Assembly: GCA_947471105.1 (NCBI GenBank)
Contig: CANIYB010000066.1
Location: forward strand, 1-10,138
DNA from: Cytophagaceae bacterium
GTDB lineage: Bacteria > Bacteroidota > Bacteroidia > Cytophagales > Spirosomataceae
Direction: 5' to 3'
DNA length: 10,138 bases
Numbering within the stretch: the first letter of the stretch is position 1; each line of letters starts with the position of its first letter. The translations under genes were made by a program, and so were the position numbers. Positions 1 through 6,640 of the stretch are shown one piece after another. The notes under the pieces are model-generated. The model was given only the letters and a program-made list of their open reading frames with translations, was not told where the DNA came from and searched no databases.

Positions 1-1
1 A

Positions 2-2449
2 ATAGGGATAACGGCTAATTTAAATTTGGATAAGTTTTTACCACTTCAATGGGGATTCCAAATCCCATTTTATATTTCATATGACAAAAGAAATATTGCG
101 CCACAATTTGATCCATTAGATCCTGATATTTTCTTAACCAACTCATTGGGAAAGTTCAGTTCAGAATCAAAAAAACAAGCATATTTAAAGCTTGTTCAGG
201 ATAACACAGAGAGACAAGGTTTTAATTTTTCTAACGTTAGGAAAGTCAGAAGTGCTTTAGCTAAGCATGCCTATGTTTGGGATCTATCCAATTTTTCATT
301 CTCGTATGCTTATTCGGAAATGATTCGATCCAGCACTTTAATTGATTCCTATACTCAATTAAGTCAGCGTGGAAGTGTTTTGTATGCATATACGTCTAAT
401 AGCAATTTTTGGGAACCATTTGGGAAAATGAATTCTGATTCTCCATGGCTTTTGTTGGTTAAGGATATGAATGTCAATTTAGTGCCAAGTTCCTTAACGG
501 TCAGGGCTGAAATGGACCGAAGCTTTATCAGGACTCAATTAAGGAATGGAGAATTATCTACCTTAGGAGTGGCACCTCAGTTTGAAAAATACTGGTATTT
601 TAATCGGCAATATGCGTTGAACTGGAATTTAACCAAGAGTGTTGTTTTGAATTACAATACAATCGTTAATTCAATTATTGACGAACCTTTTGGAGATTTA
701 GATACGCAGGCTAAACGTGATTCTGTGATGTTCAATATTAAAAGCTTGGGGAGGGCTAAGAATTTTGACCAACAAGCTGGCATGATTTGGCGATTACCTT
801 TGCAAAAATTGCCTTTGACAGATTGGATGAATGCCGATTATTCACATCGTATTGGATACAATTATTTTGCAAATTCGTTTGATATTCGAGATTCTTTGGA
901 CTTGCCATTTGGTAATATTATTAAAAATACGCGAGAGCGCTCGATTAATGGTAAAGTTGATTTTGTTGCATTATATAATCGAATTAAAGCACTTAGATGG
1001 GCCAATAATGGCAATCCTATTGGAAAAAATGTAGCTAGAAATCCAGGAGACGACGATGACATTTTAATCTCTCCTAAAAATGCGCTTCGGTCTTTGACTC
1101 GCTTATTGTTGACTTTACGAGGAATTCAAGTTAACTATTCGATCAATGAGTCCACGACTTTGCCAGGATTTTTGCCTAATCCTGGTTTATTGGGTATGAA
1201 CAGCCAATCCACAGCGCCAGGTTTTGATTTTATTTCAGGTAGCCAAAACGATCAAATAAGGTTTACAGCGGGTCAAAATGGTTGGCTTTCCAAAAGCATC
1301 GTGCAAAATATTCCATTTACACAGACCAAACAAGAGAAGTTCTCTTATGTAACTCAACTGGAACCCAATAAAGATTTAAGAATTCAAGTAGAAGGAAATT
1401 ACAATAAAGGAGATAATTACCAAGAATTTTTTAGGCCAAAAACAATCAATGGGGCATTTGTATCAGAAAGTCCCATACGTTCTGGGAATTACTCCATGTC
1501 ATTTTTGTCATTTTTAACTGCATTTGATGATCCTGCAATCGTTTTCGAAAATTTCAGGACCAATAGATCGATATTACTTAATCGATTGACAAGGGCTAAA
1601 CTTGCAGAGGGCGGTGATTATAATATCAATTCCCAAGATGTACTGATACCTTCATTTTTTGCTGCTTATTCGGGTGTGTCGGCCAACGATGTGAAGTATT
1701 CTCCTTTTTATAATATTCCATTGCCCAACTGGAAAGTGGATTATAATGGCTTGAATTTAATCCCTTGGATTACGAAGAAATTTTCTTCTTTCACGATTAC
1801 GCACATGTATTCTAGTACCTATAGTGTTGGGAATTTTGTTTCAGCATTGGAATATGGTCAATTTGAAAATGACTATACCAATCTAACGCTAAATAGCTTA
1901 CTTTATCCTTTATCGTCAAGGTTTGATCCTAAAACCAATACGCTGATTCCCGTTTATGTCATGAGTACGATCTCTTTTTCTGAGCGTTTTTCACCTTTAA
2001 TTGGTATTAATGCGATTACTAAAAGTAGAGTTTCGCTTCGCTTTGAATACAATCAAGACAGGAATGTGGGTTTAAATCTGTCAAACAATCAAGTAGCTGA
2101 ACTATCGAATAAAGACTTAACATTTGCCATTGGGTTTACAAAGTCTAATATGTTAATCCCTTTTAAGATTAATGGGCGTAATGTCCGTTTACCAAATGAT
2201 TTAAGGTTTAACTGCAATTTAACGATACGAGATACAAGGACTTTGCAAAGGAAATTGGATGCGGAGACGATTGTTACTCAAGGCTTTTATAATTTCCAAT
2301 TTAGGCCACAAATTAGTTATTCGATTAGTGATAAATTGTCTGTTACCGCATATTTTGATAAAATGTTTAATAATCCATTGGTGTCAAATTCGTTTTATCG
2401 TTCAACGGTAGCTGGTGGTTTTCAAATCCGTTACAGCTTAAATGAATAA
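2..2449 (+). CDS. sprA: SprA (Sov), type IX secretion outer-membrane translocon, C-terminal part
   Basis: This is the 3' part of the gene for SprA (Sov in Porphyromonas), the giant beta-barrel that forms the outer-membrane channel of the type IX secretion system and is needed for gliding in many Bacteroidota. The frame is open from base 2 to the TAA at 2447-2449, giving 815 residues of a protein that usually has about 2,300-2,500, so the N-terminal two thirds lie outside the window. Recognition rests on the segment ANLNLDKFLPLQWGFQIPF and the PQFDPLDPDI motif just after it, on many alternating hydrophobic/aromatic stretches typical of outer-membrane strands, and on a C-terminus (FQIRYSLNE) that reads as a last beta strand. 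The TTG at 26 is an internal leucine codon, not a start. No frameshift or internal stop is seen. The gene is followed by gcvH on the same strand; I recall this sprA-gcvH order from other Bacteroidota genomes. Confidence 0.93.
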   Translation: MGITANLNLDKFLPLQWGFQIPFYISYDKRNIAPQFDPLDPDIFLTNSLGKFSSESKKQAYLKLVQDNTERQGFNFSNVRKVRSALAKHAYVWDLSNFSFSYAYSEMIRSSTLIDSYTQLSQRGSVLYAYTSNSNFWEPFGKMNSDSPWLLLVKDMNVNLVPSSLTVRAEMDRSFIRTQLRNGELSTLGVAPQFEKYWYFNRQYALNWNLTKSVVLNYNTIVNSIIDEPFGDLDTQAKRDSVMFNIKSLGRAKNFDQQAGMIWRLPLQKLPLTDWMNADYSHRIGYNYFANSFDIRDSLDLPFGNIIKNTRERSINGKVDFVALYNRIKALRWANNGNPIGKNVARNPGDDDDILISPKNALRSLTRLLLTLRGIQVNYSINESTTLPGFLPNPGLLGMNSQSTAPGFDFISGSQNDQIRFTAGQNGWLSKSIVQNIPFTQTKQEKFSYVTQLEPNKDLRIQVEGNYNKGDNYQEFFRPKTINGAFVSESPIRSGNYSMSFLSFLTAFDDPAIVFENFRTNRSILLNRLTRAKLAEGGDYNINSQDVLIPSFFAAYSGVSANDVKYSPFYNIPLPNWKVDYNGLNLIPWITKKFSSFTITHMYSSTYSVGNFVSALEYGQFENDYTNLTLNSLLYPLSSRFDPKTNTLIPVYVMSTISFSERFSPLIGINAITKSRVSLRFEYNQDRNVGLNLSNNQVAELSNKDLTFAIGFTKSNMLIPFKINGRNVRLPNDLRFNCNLTIRDTRTLQRKLDAETIVTQGFYNFQFRPQISYSISDKLSVTAYFDKMFNNPLVSNSFYRSTVAGGFQIRYSLNE

Positions 2450-2471
2450 ATTCAATTATTGAATAAAATTA

Positions 2472-2503
2472 TTTGCAATAAATCATGAATTTCGTGACCT
2501 TTG
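2472..2503 (+). promoter_or_regulatory. Putative Bacteroidota-type promoter for gcvH
   Basis: The 72-nt gap between sprA and gcvH holds TTTG at 2472-2475 and GACCTTTG at 2496-2503, separated by 20 nt. The Bacteroidota primary sigma factor prefers TTTG at -33 and TAnnTTTG at -7 with 19-21 nt between them, so this matches at every conserved position except the first T of the -7 box. Transcription would start around 2509-2511, leaving a leader of only 11-13 nt before the ATG at 2522. The spacing and placement are good, but this is a motif match only. Confidence 0.6.
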
Positions 2504-2521
2504 CATGCTAAAACATTACAT

Positions 2522-2902
2522 ATGAATTTTCCAGTTGCCTTAAAGTACACACAAGAACACGAATGGATTAAAATCGAGGGAGATATAGCCGTGGTGGGAA
2601 TTACTGATTTCGCCCAAGGAGAATTGGGGGACATCGTATTTGTTGAAGTCGAGTCAGTAGGAAAAAACATAGCGAAAGACGGCGTTTTTGGAACAGTGGA
2701 AGCTGTTAAGACGGTGTCGGATTTGTTCTTACCGGTATCTGGTGAGGTAATTGAATTTAATACATCTTTAAATAATAACCCGGAATTAATTAATTCGGAT
2801 CCTTATGGTGAGGGTTGGGTAATAAAAATGAAACCAAGTGATTTAGGTGATATAAGCCATTTGATGGATGTTGAAACCTACAAATCCTTTATTGCACATT
2901 AA
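2522..2902 (+). CDS. gcvH: Glycine cleavage system H protein
   Basis: This encodes the lipoyl-carrying H protein of the glycine cleavage complex, which shuttles the aminomethyl group between the P, T and L proteins in the cytoplasm. The 126-residue length is normal for the family. The N-terminus has the family signature KYTQEHEW, and the lipoylation site is Lys63 in VEAVKTVSDLF, followed by PVSG at residues 71-74. The C-terminal half has the conserved NSDPYGEGW segment. I chose the ATG at 2522 because the protein then starts directly on the conserved domain. An in-frame TTG at 2501 would add seven unconserved residues and overlaps the likely promoter. The genes for the P and T proteins are not in this window. 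The gene probably has its own promoter upstream and ends in a strong terminator just after its stop, so it looks like a single-gene unit. Confidence 0.96.
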   Translation: MNFPVALKYTQEHEWIKIEGDIAVVGITDFAQGELGDIVFVEVESVGKNIAKDGVFGTVEAVKTVSDLFLPVSGEVIEFNTSLNNNPELINSDPYGEGWVIKMKPSDLGDISHLMDVETYKSFIAH

Positions 2903-2907
2903 TTTTT

Positions 2908-2933
2908 AACCCTGTTGATCAGGGTTTTTTTTT
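2908..2933 (+). terminator. Rho-independent terminator after gcvH
   Basis: A 7-bp stem, AACCCTG (2908-2914) paired with CAGGGTT (2920-2926), closes a 5-nt loop and runs into an unbroken tract of nine T (2925-2933). It begins 5 nt after the gcvH stop. There is no T tract on the other strand, so it should act only on rightward transcripts. It lies only 14 nt before the ATG of the next gene, which leaves little room for a new promoter between them. Confidence 0.85.
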
Positions 2934-2947
2934 ACCATAGAAATCGC

Positions 2948-4246
2948 ATGAGAATTTTATTTAAATCGGTTTTAATACAAGATAGTCTTTCTGACTTCTA
3001 TAATCAGGTTGTTGATTTATTGATTGAAAATGGTCAATGGATTCAAATTGGAAATAATTTGAAGGAAAAGGCCGATAGGGTAATTGACCAACCAGGTTTA
3101 GCTTGGGCACCTTCGATTGTGGATTTGCGCGTTCATAATACCTTGCCAGGTGGAGAGTTTAAAGAAGATTGGACAAGTTTGTCTGCAGCAGCTAAGAAAG
3201 GTGGGGTACTAGATTTATTGCTATTGCCTACGGGCGATCCTGTTCCCCAACAACCACAGGCGCTTGAGTTTGTCAGAAATATGTCTCAGGTACATGGCGT
3301 CAACTTTATTCCCATGGCACCTTTGACGATTGACAATCAAGGGGAAAGTTTCACTGATTTATTTGATTTATTTTCTTCTGGAACTCATTGGTTTGCTCAT
3401 GGAAATTCGAGTATTCAGAACGTAGATTTAATGAGTAAATGTTTGCAGTATTTACAATCGCTGCCAGCAACCATAGTGTCCAGACCGGATACTACGGGTT
3501 TATCTCTCTATGGTCAAATTAACGAGGGTTTACAAAGTACTTTATTGGGCCTTAAAGGCATCCCCGATTTGTCTGAAACGTTAAGTGTAAAACGCGATTT
3601 AGACTTGCTTACGTATACTTTATCCAATTCTTTTGGCCACACCCATGCTAAGTTTAGACTTCATTTTTCTTGTCTTTCTTGTAGTGAATCAGTGGACTTA
3701 ATTCGGGCAGCTAAGAAAAAGGGATTACCTGTTACGTGTGATGTGGCTGCTCACCAATTGATATTCACGGAGGATTCGATGAGTGATTTTGATCCCTTGA
3801 AAAAAGTTTTCCCACCGTTTCGGACGGAGCAAGATGTTAATTCTTTGTGGAAAGGTGTTCAAGATGGTACAATAGACGCGATTGTATCGGATCATACTCC
3901 TCATGAAAGTGAAGTAAAAGAAGTGGAGTTTGATCATGCAGCTTTTGGTTCAATAGGCTTGGAAACCTTGTTTATTGCGTGCTATCAAGAGGCAACTCAA
4001 CGGAAAATATCATTTATTGATAAATTACTCTCTTCAAATCCAGCAAATTTAGTGGGCCTTAAAATGCCTACCGTCAGCAAAGGAAGTGATGTGAAGGGGA
4101 TATTATTTCAAAAAGTTCCTTCCTATACTTATTCAGCAGATCAGATTGTCGGTAAATCTAAAAATTCGGCATTTCTCGGAAATACTTTTAGCCATAAAAT
4201 TTTAATGGTGTTGAATCAAAAAGAAATTTCCTACACTAATCAATAA
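2948..4246 (+). CDS. Dihydroorotase-like amidohydrolase (PyrC homolog), probably catalytically inactive
   Basis: This 432-residue protein aligns along its length with class I dihydroorotase, the zinc enzyme that closes carbamoyl-aspartate to dihydroorotate in pyrimidine synthesis. Landmarks are VDLRVHNTLPGGEFKED (residues 58-74), a SVKRDLDLL helix (213-221), AAKKKGLPVT (254-263), PPFRTEQD (289-296) and TIDAIVSDHTPH (308-319). The expected metal and catalytic residues are mostly replaced. The first His of HxH is Arg61 (His63 stays), the Asp of the SDDG loop aligns with His151, the His of HCED with Ser178 and the His of SHVS with Cys242. Only Asp315 of SDH remains beside His63. It therefore resembles non-catalytic PyrC paralogs such as the one that scaffolds aspartate transcarbamoylase in Pseudomonas; calling it inactive is inference. 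I took the ATG at 2948: the in-frame TTG at 2915 lies inside the terminator loop. It heads a four-gene operon, with the next ATG directly after its TAA. Automatic pipelines would call it pyrC. Confidence 0.82.
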   Translation: MRILFKSVLIQDSLSDFYNQVVDLLIENGQWIQIGNNLKEKADRVIDQPGLAWAPSIVDLRVHNTLPGGEFKEDWTSLSAAAKKGGVLDLLLLPTGDPVPQQPQALEFVRNMSQVHGVNFIPMAPLTIDNQGESFTDLFDLFSSGTHWFAHGNSSIQNVDLMSKCLQYLQSLPATIVSRPDTTGLSLYGQINEGLQSTLLGLKGIPDLSETLSVKRDLDLLTYTLSNSFGHTHAKFRLHFSCLSCSESVDLIRAAKKKGLPVTCDVAAHQLIFTEDSMSDFDPLKKVFPPFRTEQDVNSLWKGVQDGTIDAIVSDHTPHESEVKEVEFDHAAFGSIGLETLFIACYQEATQRKISFIDKLLSSNPANLVGLKMPTVSKGSDVKGILFQKVPSYTYSADQIVGKSKNSAFLGNTFSHKILMVLNQKEISYTNQ

Positions 4247-4759
4247 ATGAAAAATCTGATCAAGTATTGGCCCCAATTATTGGCTACAAGTCTATTTGCA
4301 GTTTGTTTAATTATCCTTTATTGCATCATTTTTTACTATATGGGTATATTGCCTCTCGGAGGAAAAAAAGCGCCTAGTTTTGTTTTGGTTTTAATTCTTC
4401 AATATTTATTGGTGAAAAAGGTCTTTAAAACAGATGCTGCTCATTTTTTAAATATTTTTCTGTTTCAATATATCTATATTCTTTTGATAGCTATTTTCAG
4501 TTCAATGATATTGTATTTTTTCTATTTATCAGAAATAGGCCTTGGTGTTTTAAATGAATATATACAATTGAGCATCAGTGAATTACAAATGTTTAAAGCG
4601 GTGATTATTGAGCAGGAAGGAATTGAATATTATAAGATGTTGTTAAATGGGATTAATGGTATAGATGCTGGAAGTATCGCTAAAGATGATTTTACTCAAA
4701 AAATTGTGTTGGCATTTTTGCCAAATCTACTCATGTCTTTATATTTCAAAAAGAATTAA
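4247..4759 (+). CDS. Small multipass membrane protein, possibly a diverged DUF4199 relative
   Basis: I do not recognise this 170-residue protein with certainty. It has about four hydrophobic segments, near residues 11-33, 42-57, 67-95 and 152-167. Between the third and fourth lies a soluble, partly amphipathic helical stretch (about 100-148) with several Glu and Lys. This layout of three N-terminal segments, a helical insert and one C-terminal segment matches the DUF4199 protein encoded immediately downstream, so the pair may be diverged duplicates; I see little direct sequence identity. There is no signal peptide with a cleavage site and no catalytic motif. The ATG follows the stop of the dihydroorotase-like gene with no gap, and the next gene starts 2 nt after this stop, so translation is very likely coupled. 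Expected location is the inner membrane. Confidence 0.75.
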   Translation: MKNLIKYWPQLLATSLFAVCLIILYCIIFYYMGILPLGGKKAPSFVLVLILQYLLVKKVFKTDAAHFLNIFLFQYIYILLIAIFSSMILYFFYLSEIGLGVLNEYIQLSISELQMFKAVIIEQEGIEYYKMLLNGINGIDAGSIAKDDFTQKIVLAFLPNLLMSLYFKKN

Positions 4760-4761
4760 TC

Positions 4762-5310
4762 ATGGAAAAACAGGAAGATTTAAAAGTTTCTAACTCCGTA
4801 TTAGCATTAAAATGGGGTGTCATTGGTGGTATAAGTAGTTTTGTTTTGACGCTAGTTACTAAATACTCAGGGTTGGAGGAAGACTTCAGTGAGACATTAG
4901 GATGGGTTTCTTTTTTAGCCACGCTTTTAATAAATACAACAATACTTTATTTAGCATTAAAAGAAGTGAGGTCAAATCAAGATGATCTTTTGAGTTATGG
5001 ACAGGGCTTAGGCAACTCACTTTTAATTGGTTCTATTTGGGGTGTTATAAGTGGAGGTTTTAATTATATCTATTTGAATTTTATTGATCAAGGAGTCCTT
5101 CAAAAGCAAATGGATATGGCGAGGGAAAAATTAGAGAGTCAGGGTTTATCTGAAAGTCAAATAGAAGATGCTGAGAAAATTACCAAGATGATGCTGGGTC
5201 CTGGAATCCAATTTATGATCATTGTTTTCGTTTCTATTTTGTTTACTTTCTTGCTTGGATTAATTGTATCGGCAATTTTGAGAAAAGAAAAATCAATTTT
5301 TGAAGATTAA
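4762..5310 (+). CDS. DUF4199 family membrane protein
   Basis: This 182-residue inner-membrane protein fits the DUF4199 family, which is widespread in Bacteroidota and has no established function. The opening SVLALKWGVIGG (residues 12-23) leads into the first membrane helix (about 15-33), followed by helices near 45-66 and 80-105 and a last one at 149-173. Between helices three and four is the family's recognisable stretch YLNFIDQGVLQKQ (104-116), continuing through a charged helix with EKLESQGLSESQIEDA (122-137). The ATG lies 2 nt after the upstream stop. The next gene's ATG is 1 nt past this TAA, placing it firmly inside the operon. Its steady company is with membrane genes, so a structural or transport-accessory role is possible, but this is a guess. 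Confidence 0.82.
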   Translation: MEKQEDLKVSNSVLALKWGVIGGISSFVLTLVTKYSGLEEDFSETLGWVSFLATLLINTTILYLALKEVRSNQDDLLSYGQGLGNSLLIGSIWGVISGGFNYIYLNFIDQGVLQKQMDMAREKLESQGLSESQIEDAEKITKMMLGPGIQFMIIVFVSILFTFLLGLIVSAILRKEKSIFED

Positions 5311-5311
5311 T

Positions 5312-6034
5312 ATGTGGCCGATTATTCAAAAAGAATTTAATGTGTTTTTTACCTCCTTCATAGGTATTGGGCTCATGTTTTCTTTTTATTTATTGATCGG
5401 TTTGTACACCTGGTTTTTCCAAGGCAATGTGCTAGATTTTGGGTTCGCCGAATTAAGTGTATTTTTTGATTTAAGTCCTTGGTTTTTTTTGTTTTTCACG
5501 CCTGCCATTTGCATGAGGCTATTTTCGGAAGAGTTTGAATTAGGAACTTTTAATCTTTTGCGGTCATTGCCTATATCCATAGAAAGAATCATTTTCGCCA
5601 AAATCCTAAGCCAAATAGTTTTATTGGCCATCATATTAATACCAACGATTGTTTTTATTTACAGCATTGGTACTTTAAGTTCGCCCGCCTTTAATATCGA
5701 TTTTGGTATTGTATTTAGCGCTTATTTGAGTTTACTTTTACTGATTATCGTTTTTGTGTGTTTAAGTGCGCTCGCTTCATCTCTAGCAAATAAACAGGCA
5801 TTATCATTTGTATTGGGTGTTTTTCTGAATTTTGTATTTTGGCAAGGACCTCAGGAAATAAGTAAAATTTTCAATTTTGATTTTACTTTTCAAAGTTTAA
5901 GTTATCATTTTCAAAATATCAGTAGGGGAGTACTCGATTTTTCAAGTATAGGTTTTTACTTAGGACTTATTCTGATGATTATTGGCCTTATAATTTTGCG
6001 CTTTCATTGGAATTATTTGAAGTCTAGAATTTGA
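5312..6034 (+). CDS. gldF: GldF-like ABC-2 type permease subunit (gliding-associated)
   Basis: This 240-residue protein is an ABC-2 type transporter permease most like GldF, the membrane subunit of the GldA-GldF-GldG ABC transporter linked to gliding in Flavobacterium. Six hydrophobic segments are visible, near residues 12-35, 52-69, 98-121, 132-155, 164-180 and 213-230. Family features include FAELSVFFDLSPWFFLFF (45-62), followed by CMRLFSEEFELGTFNLLRS (67-85), which is the cytoplasmic coupling-helix region with the E-x-G-T signature of ABC-2 permeases. Near the end is ISRGVLDF (203-210), as in GldF. The ATG at 5312 is chosen over a TTG at 5300 that overlaps the upstream stop and adds only four residues. 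It is the last gene of the four-gene operon. The expected gldG is missing: the next gene is convergent and overlaps its last 22 nt. A generic ABC-2 permease outside the Gld group remains possible. Confidence 0.83.
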   Translation: MWPIIQKEFNVFFTSFIGIGLMFSFYLLIGLYTWFFQGNVLDFGFAELSVFFDLSPWFFLFFTPAICMRLFSEEFELGTFNLLRSLPISIERIIFAKILSQIVLLAIILIPTIVFIYSIGTLSSPAFNIDFGIVFSAYLSLLLLIIVFVCLSALASSLANKQALSFVLGVFLNFVFWQGPQEISKIFNFDFTFQSLSYHFQNISRGVLDFSSIGFYLGLILMIIGLIILRFHWNYLKSRI

Positions 6035-6630
6035 ATTCGCTCTTCGCAGAATTTTATCTCCGACTCTTCATTGGAAGCAATAATGATTAATTTACCCTTT
6101 TCGGCTTCCAGTTTACGCTGAAACCATTCTTTTGACTTAATGTCTAAATTAGTTGTCGGTTCATCTAAAAACAAAAATGGCCTTGGAGCCGAAAAAGCAA
6201 GCGTTAGTTTTGTTTTTTGCTTCATCCCAGATGAAAAATCTTTAATGAGCTTATTGGGATTTGTCTTTAATTCTGAAAATTCCTCAAAAGTATTGATGGT
6301 AAATTCTGCAGGTAAATGCTGTATGCTAACTAAAAAAGAGATTAATTCATTGACGGTAAATTCTTCTATGATTTCACTATATGGAGCTGCAAAGGAGATT
6401 TGCTTAAATGCCTGATCATTTTCAATTTTATTTTCTTGGTTATCTAGATAGCTAACGGCCCCTTTTGTGGGCAATGAAAATTGACTTAGCAATTGCAATA
6501 AAGTAGATTTACCTGAACCATTGGGTCCTACAATGGCATATTTCTGATGATCTTGAAATTCAAAATTGAAATTTTTAATGACATATTCTTGGCGGAATTT
6601 CTTTTCTAAGTTTTCAGCAAGAATTTTCAT
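6013..6630 (-). CDS. Stand-alone ABC transporter ATP-binding protein downstream of lpxA
   Basis: This 205-residue protein is a single ABC nucleotide-binding domain. Walker A is GPNGSGKST (35-43), the signature motif is the variant FSSGMKQK (132-139), Walker B is FLFLDEP (152-158) and the D-loop is NLD (161-163). Two usual residues look absent. No Gln is seen at the Q-loop, where SFAAPYSE stands (79-86), and the H-loop His is replaced by Asn187 in IIIASNEE. There is no membrane domain, so a partner permease would be needed if it is a transporter. It starts 10 nt after the lpxA stop, so it is the last gene of the lipid A operon, a position I recall for a small ATPase in other Cytophagales. Its 3' end overlaps gldF antisense by 22 nt. 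It is shorter than GldA (about 300 residues), so it is probably not GldA. Its substrate is unknown; a lipid or envelope role is inferred from the operon only. Confidence 0.85.
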   Translation of the reverse strand: MKILAENLEKKFRQEYVIKNFNFEFQDHQKYAIVGPNGSGKSTLLQLLSQFSLPTKGAVSYLDNQENKIENDQAFKQISFAAPYSEIIEEFTVNELISFLVSIQHLPAEFTINTFEEFSELKTNPNKLIKDFSSGMKQKTKLTLAFSAPRPFLFLDEPTTNLDIKSKEWFQRKLEAEKGKLIIIASNEESEIKFCEERIQILDFK

Positions 6631-6640
6631 AGGAGTTAGC

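Noticed and set aside
862..1062. Short open frame antisense to sprA.
   Set aside because: It has no recognisable domain, start signal or neighbour, and is explained by the composition of the sense gene.
2450..2464. Inverted repeat ATTCAA-TTA-TTGAAT just after the sprA stop, as a terminator.
   Set aside because: The stem is six bp, almost all A-T, and no T tract follows; it is too weak to call.
2501..2521. Upstream TTG start for gcvH.
   Set aside because: It would add seven unconserved residues and the TTG is part of the likely -7 box; the ATG at 2522 begins exactly on the conserved domain.
2915..2947. Upstream TTG start for the dihydroorotase-like gene.
   Set aside because: The codon lies in the terminator loop and the added residues are encoded by the hairpin arm and T tract; the ATG at 2948 fits the family N-terminus.
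6140..6415. Plus-strand open frame inside the ABC ATPase gene.
   Set aside because: It is antisense to Walker B and signature-motif codons and shows no protein features.
6013..6630. Calling the ABC ATPase GldA because it lies next to gldF.
   Set aside because: It is about 100 residues shorter than GldA, is on the opposite strand and belongs by spacing to the lpx operon.
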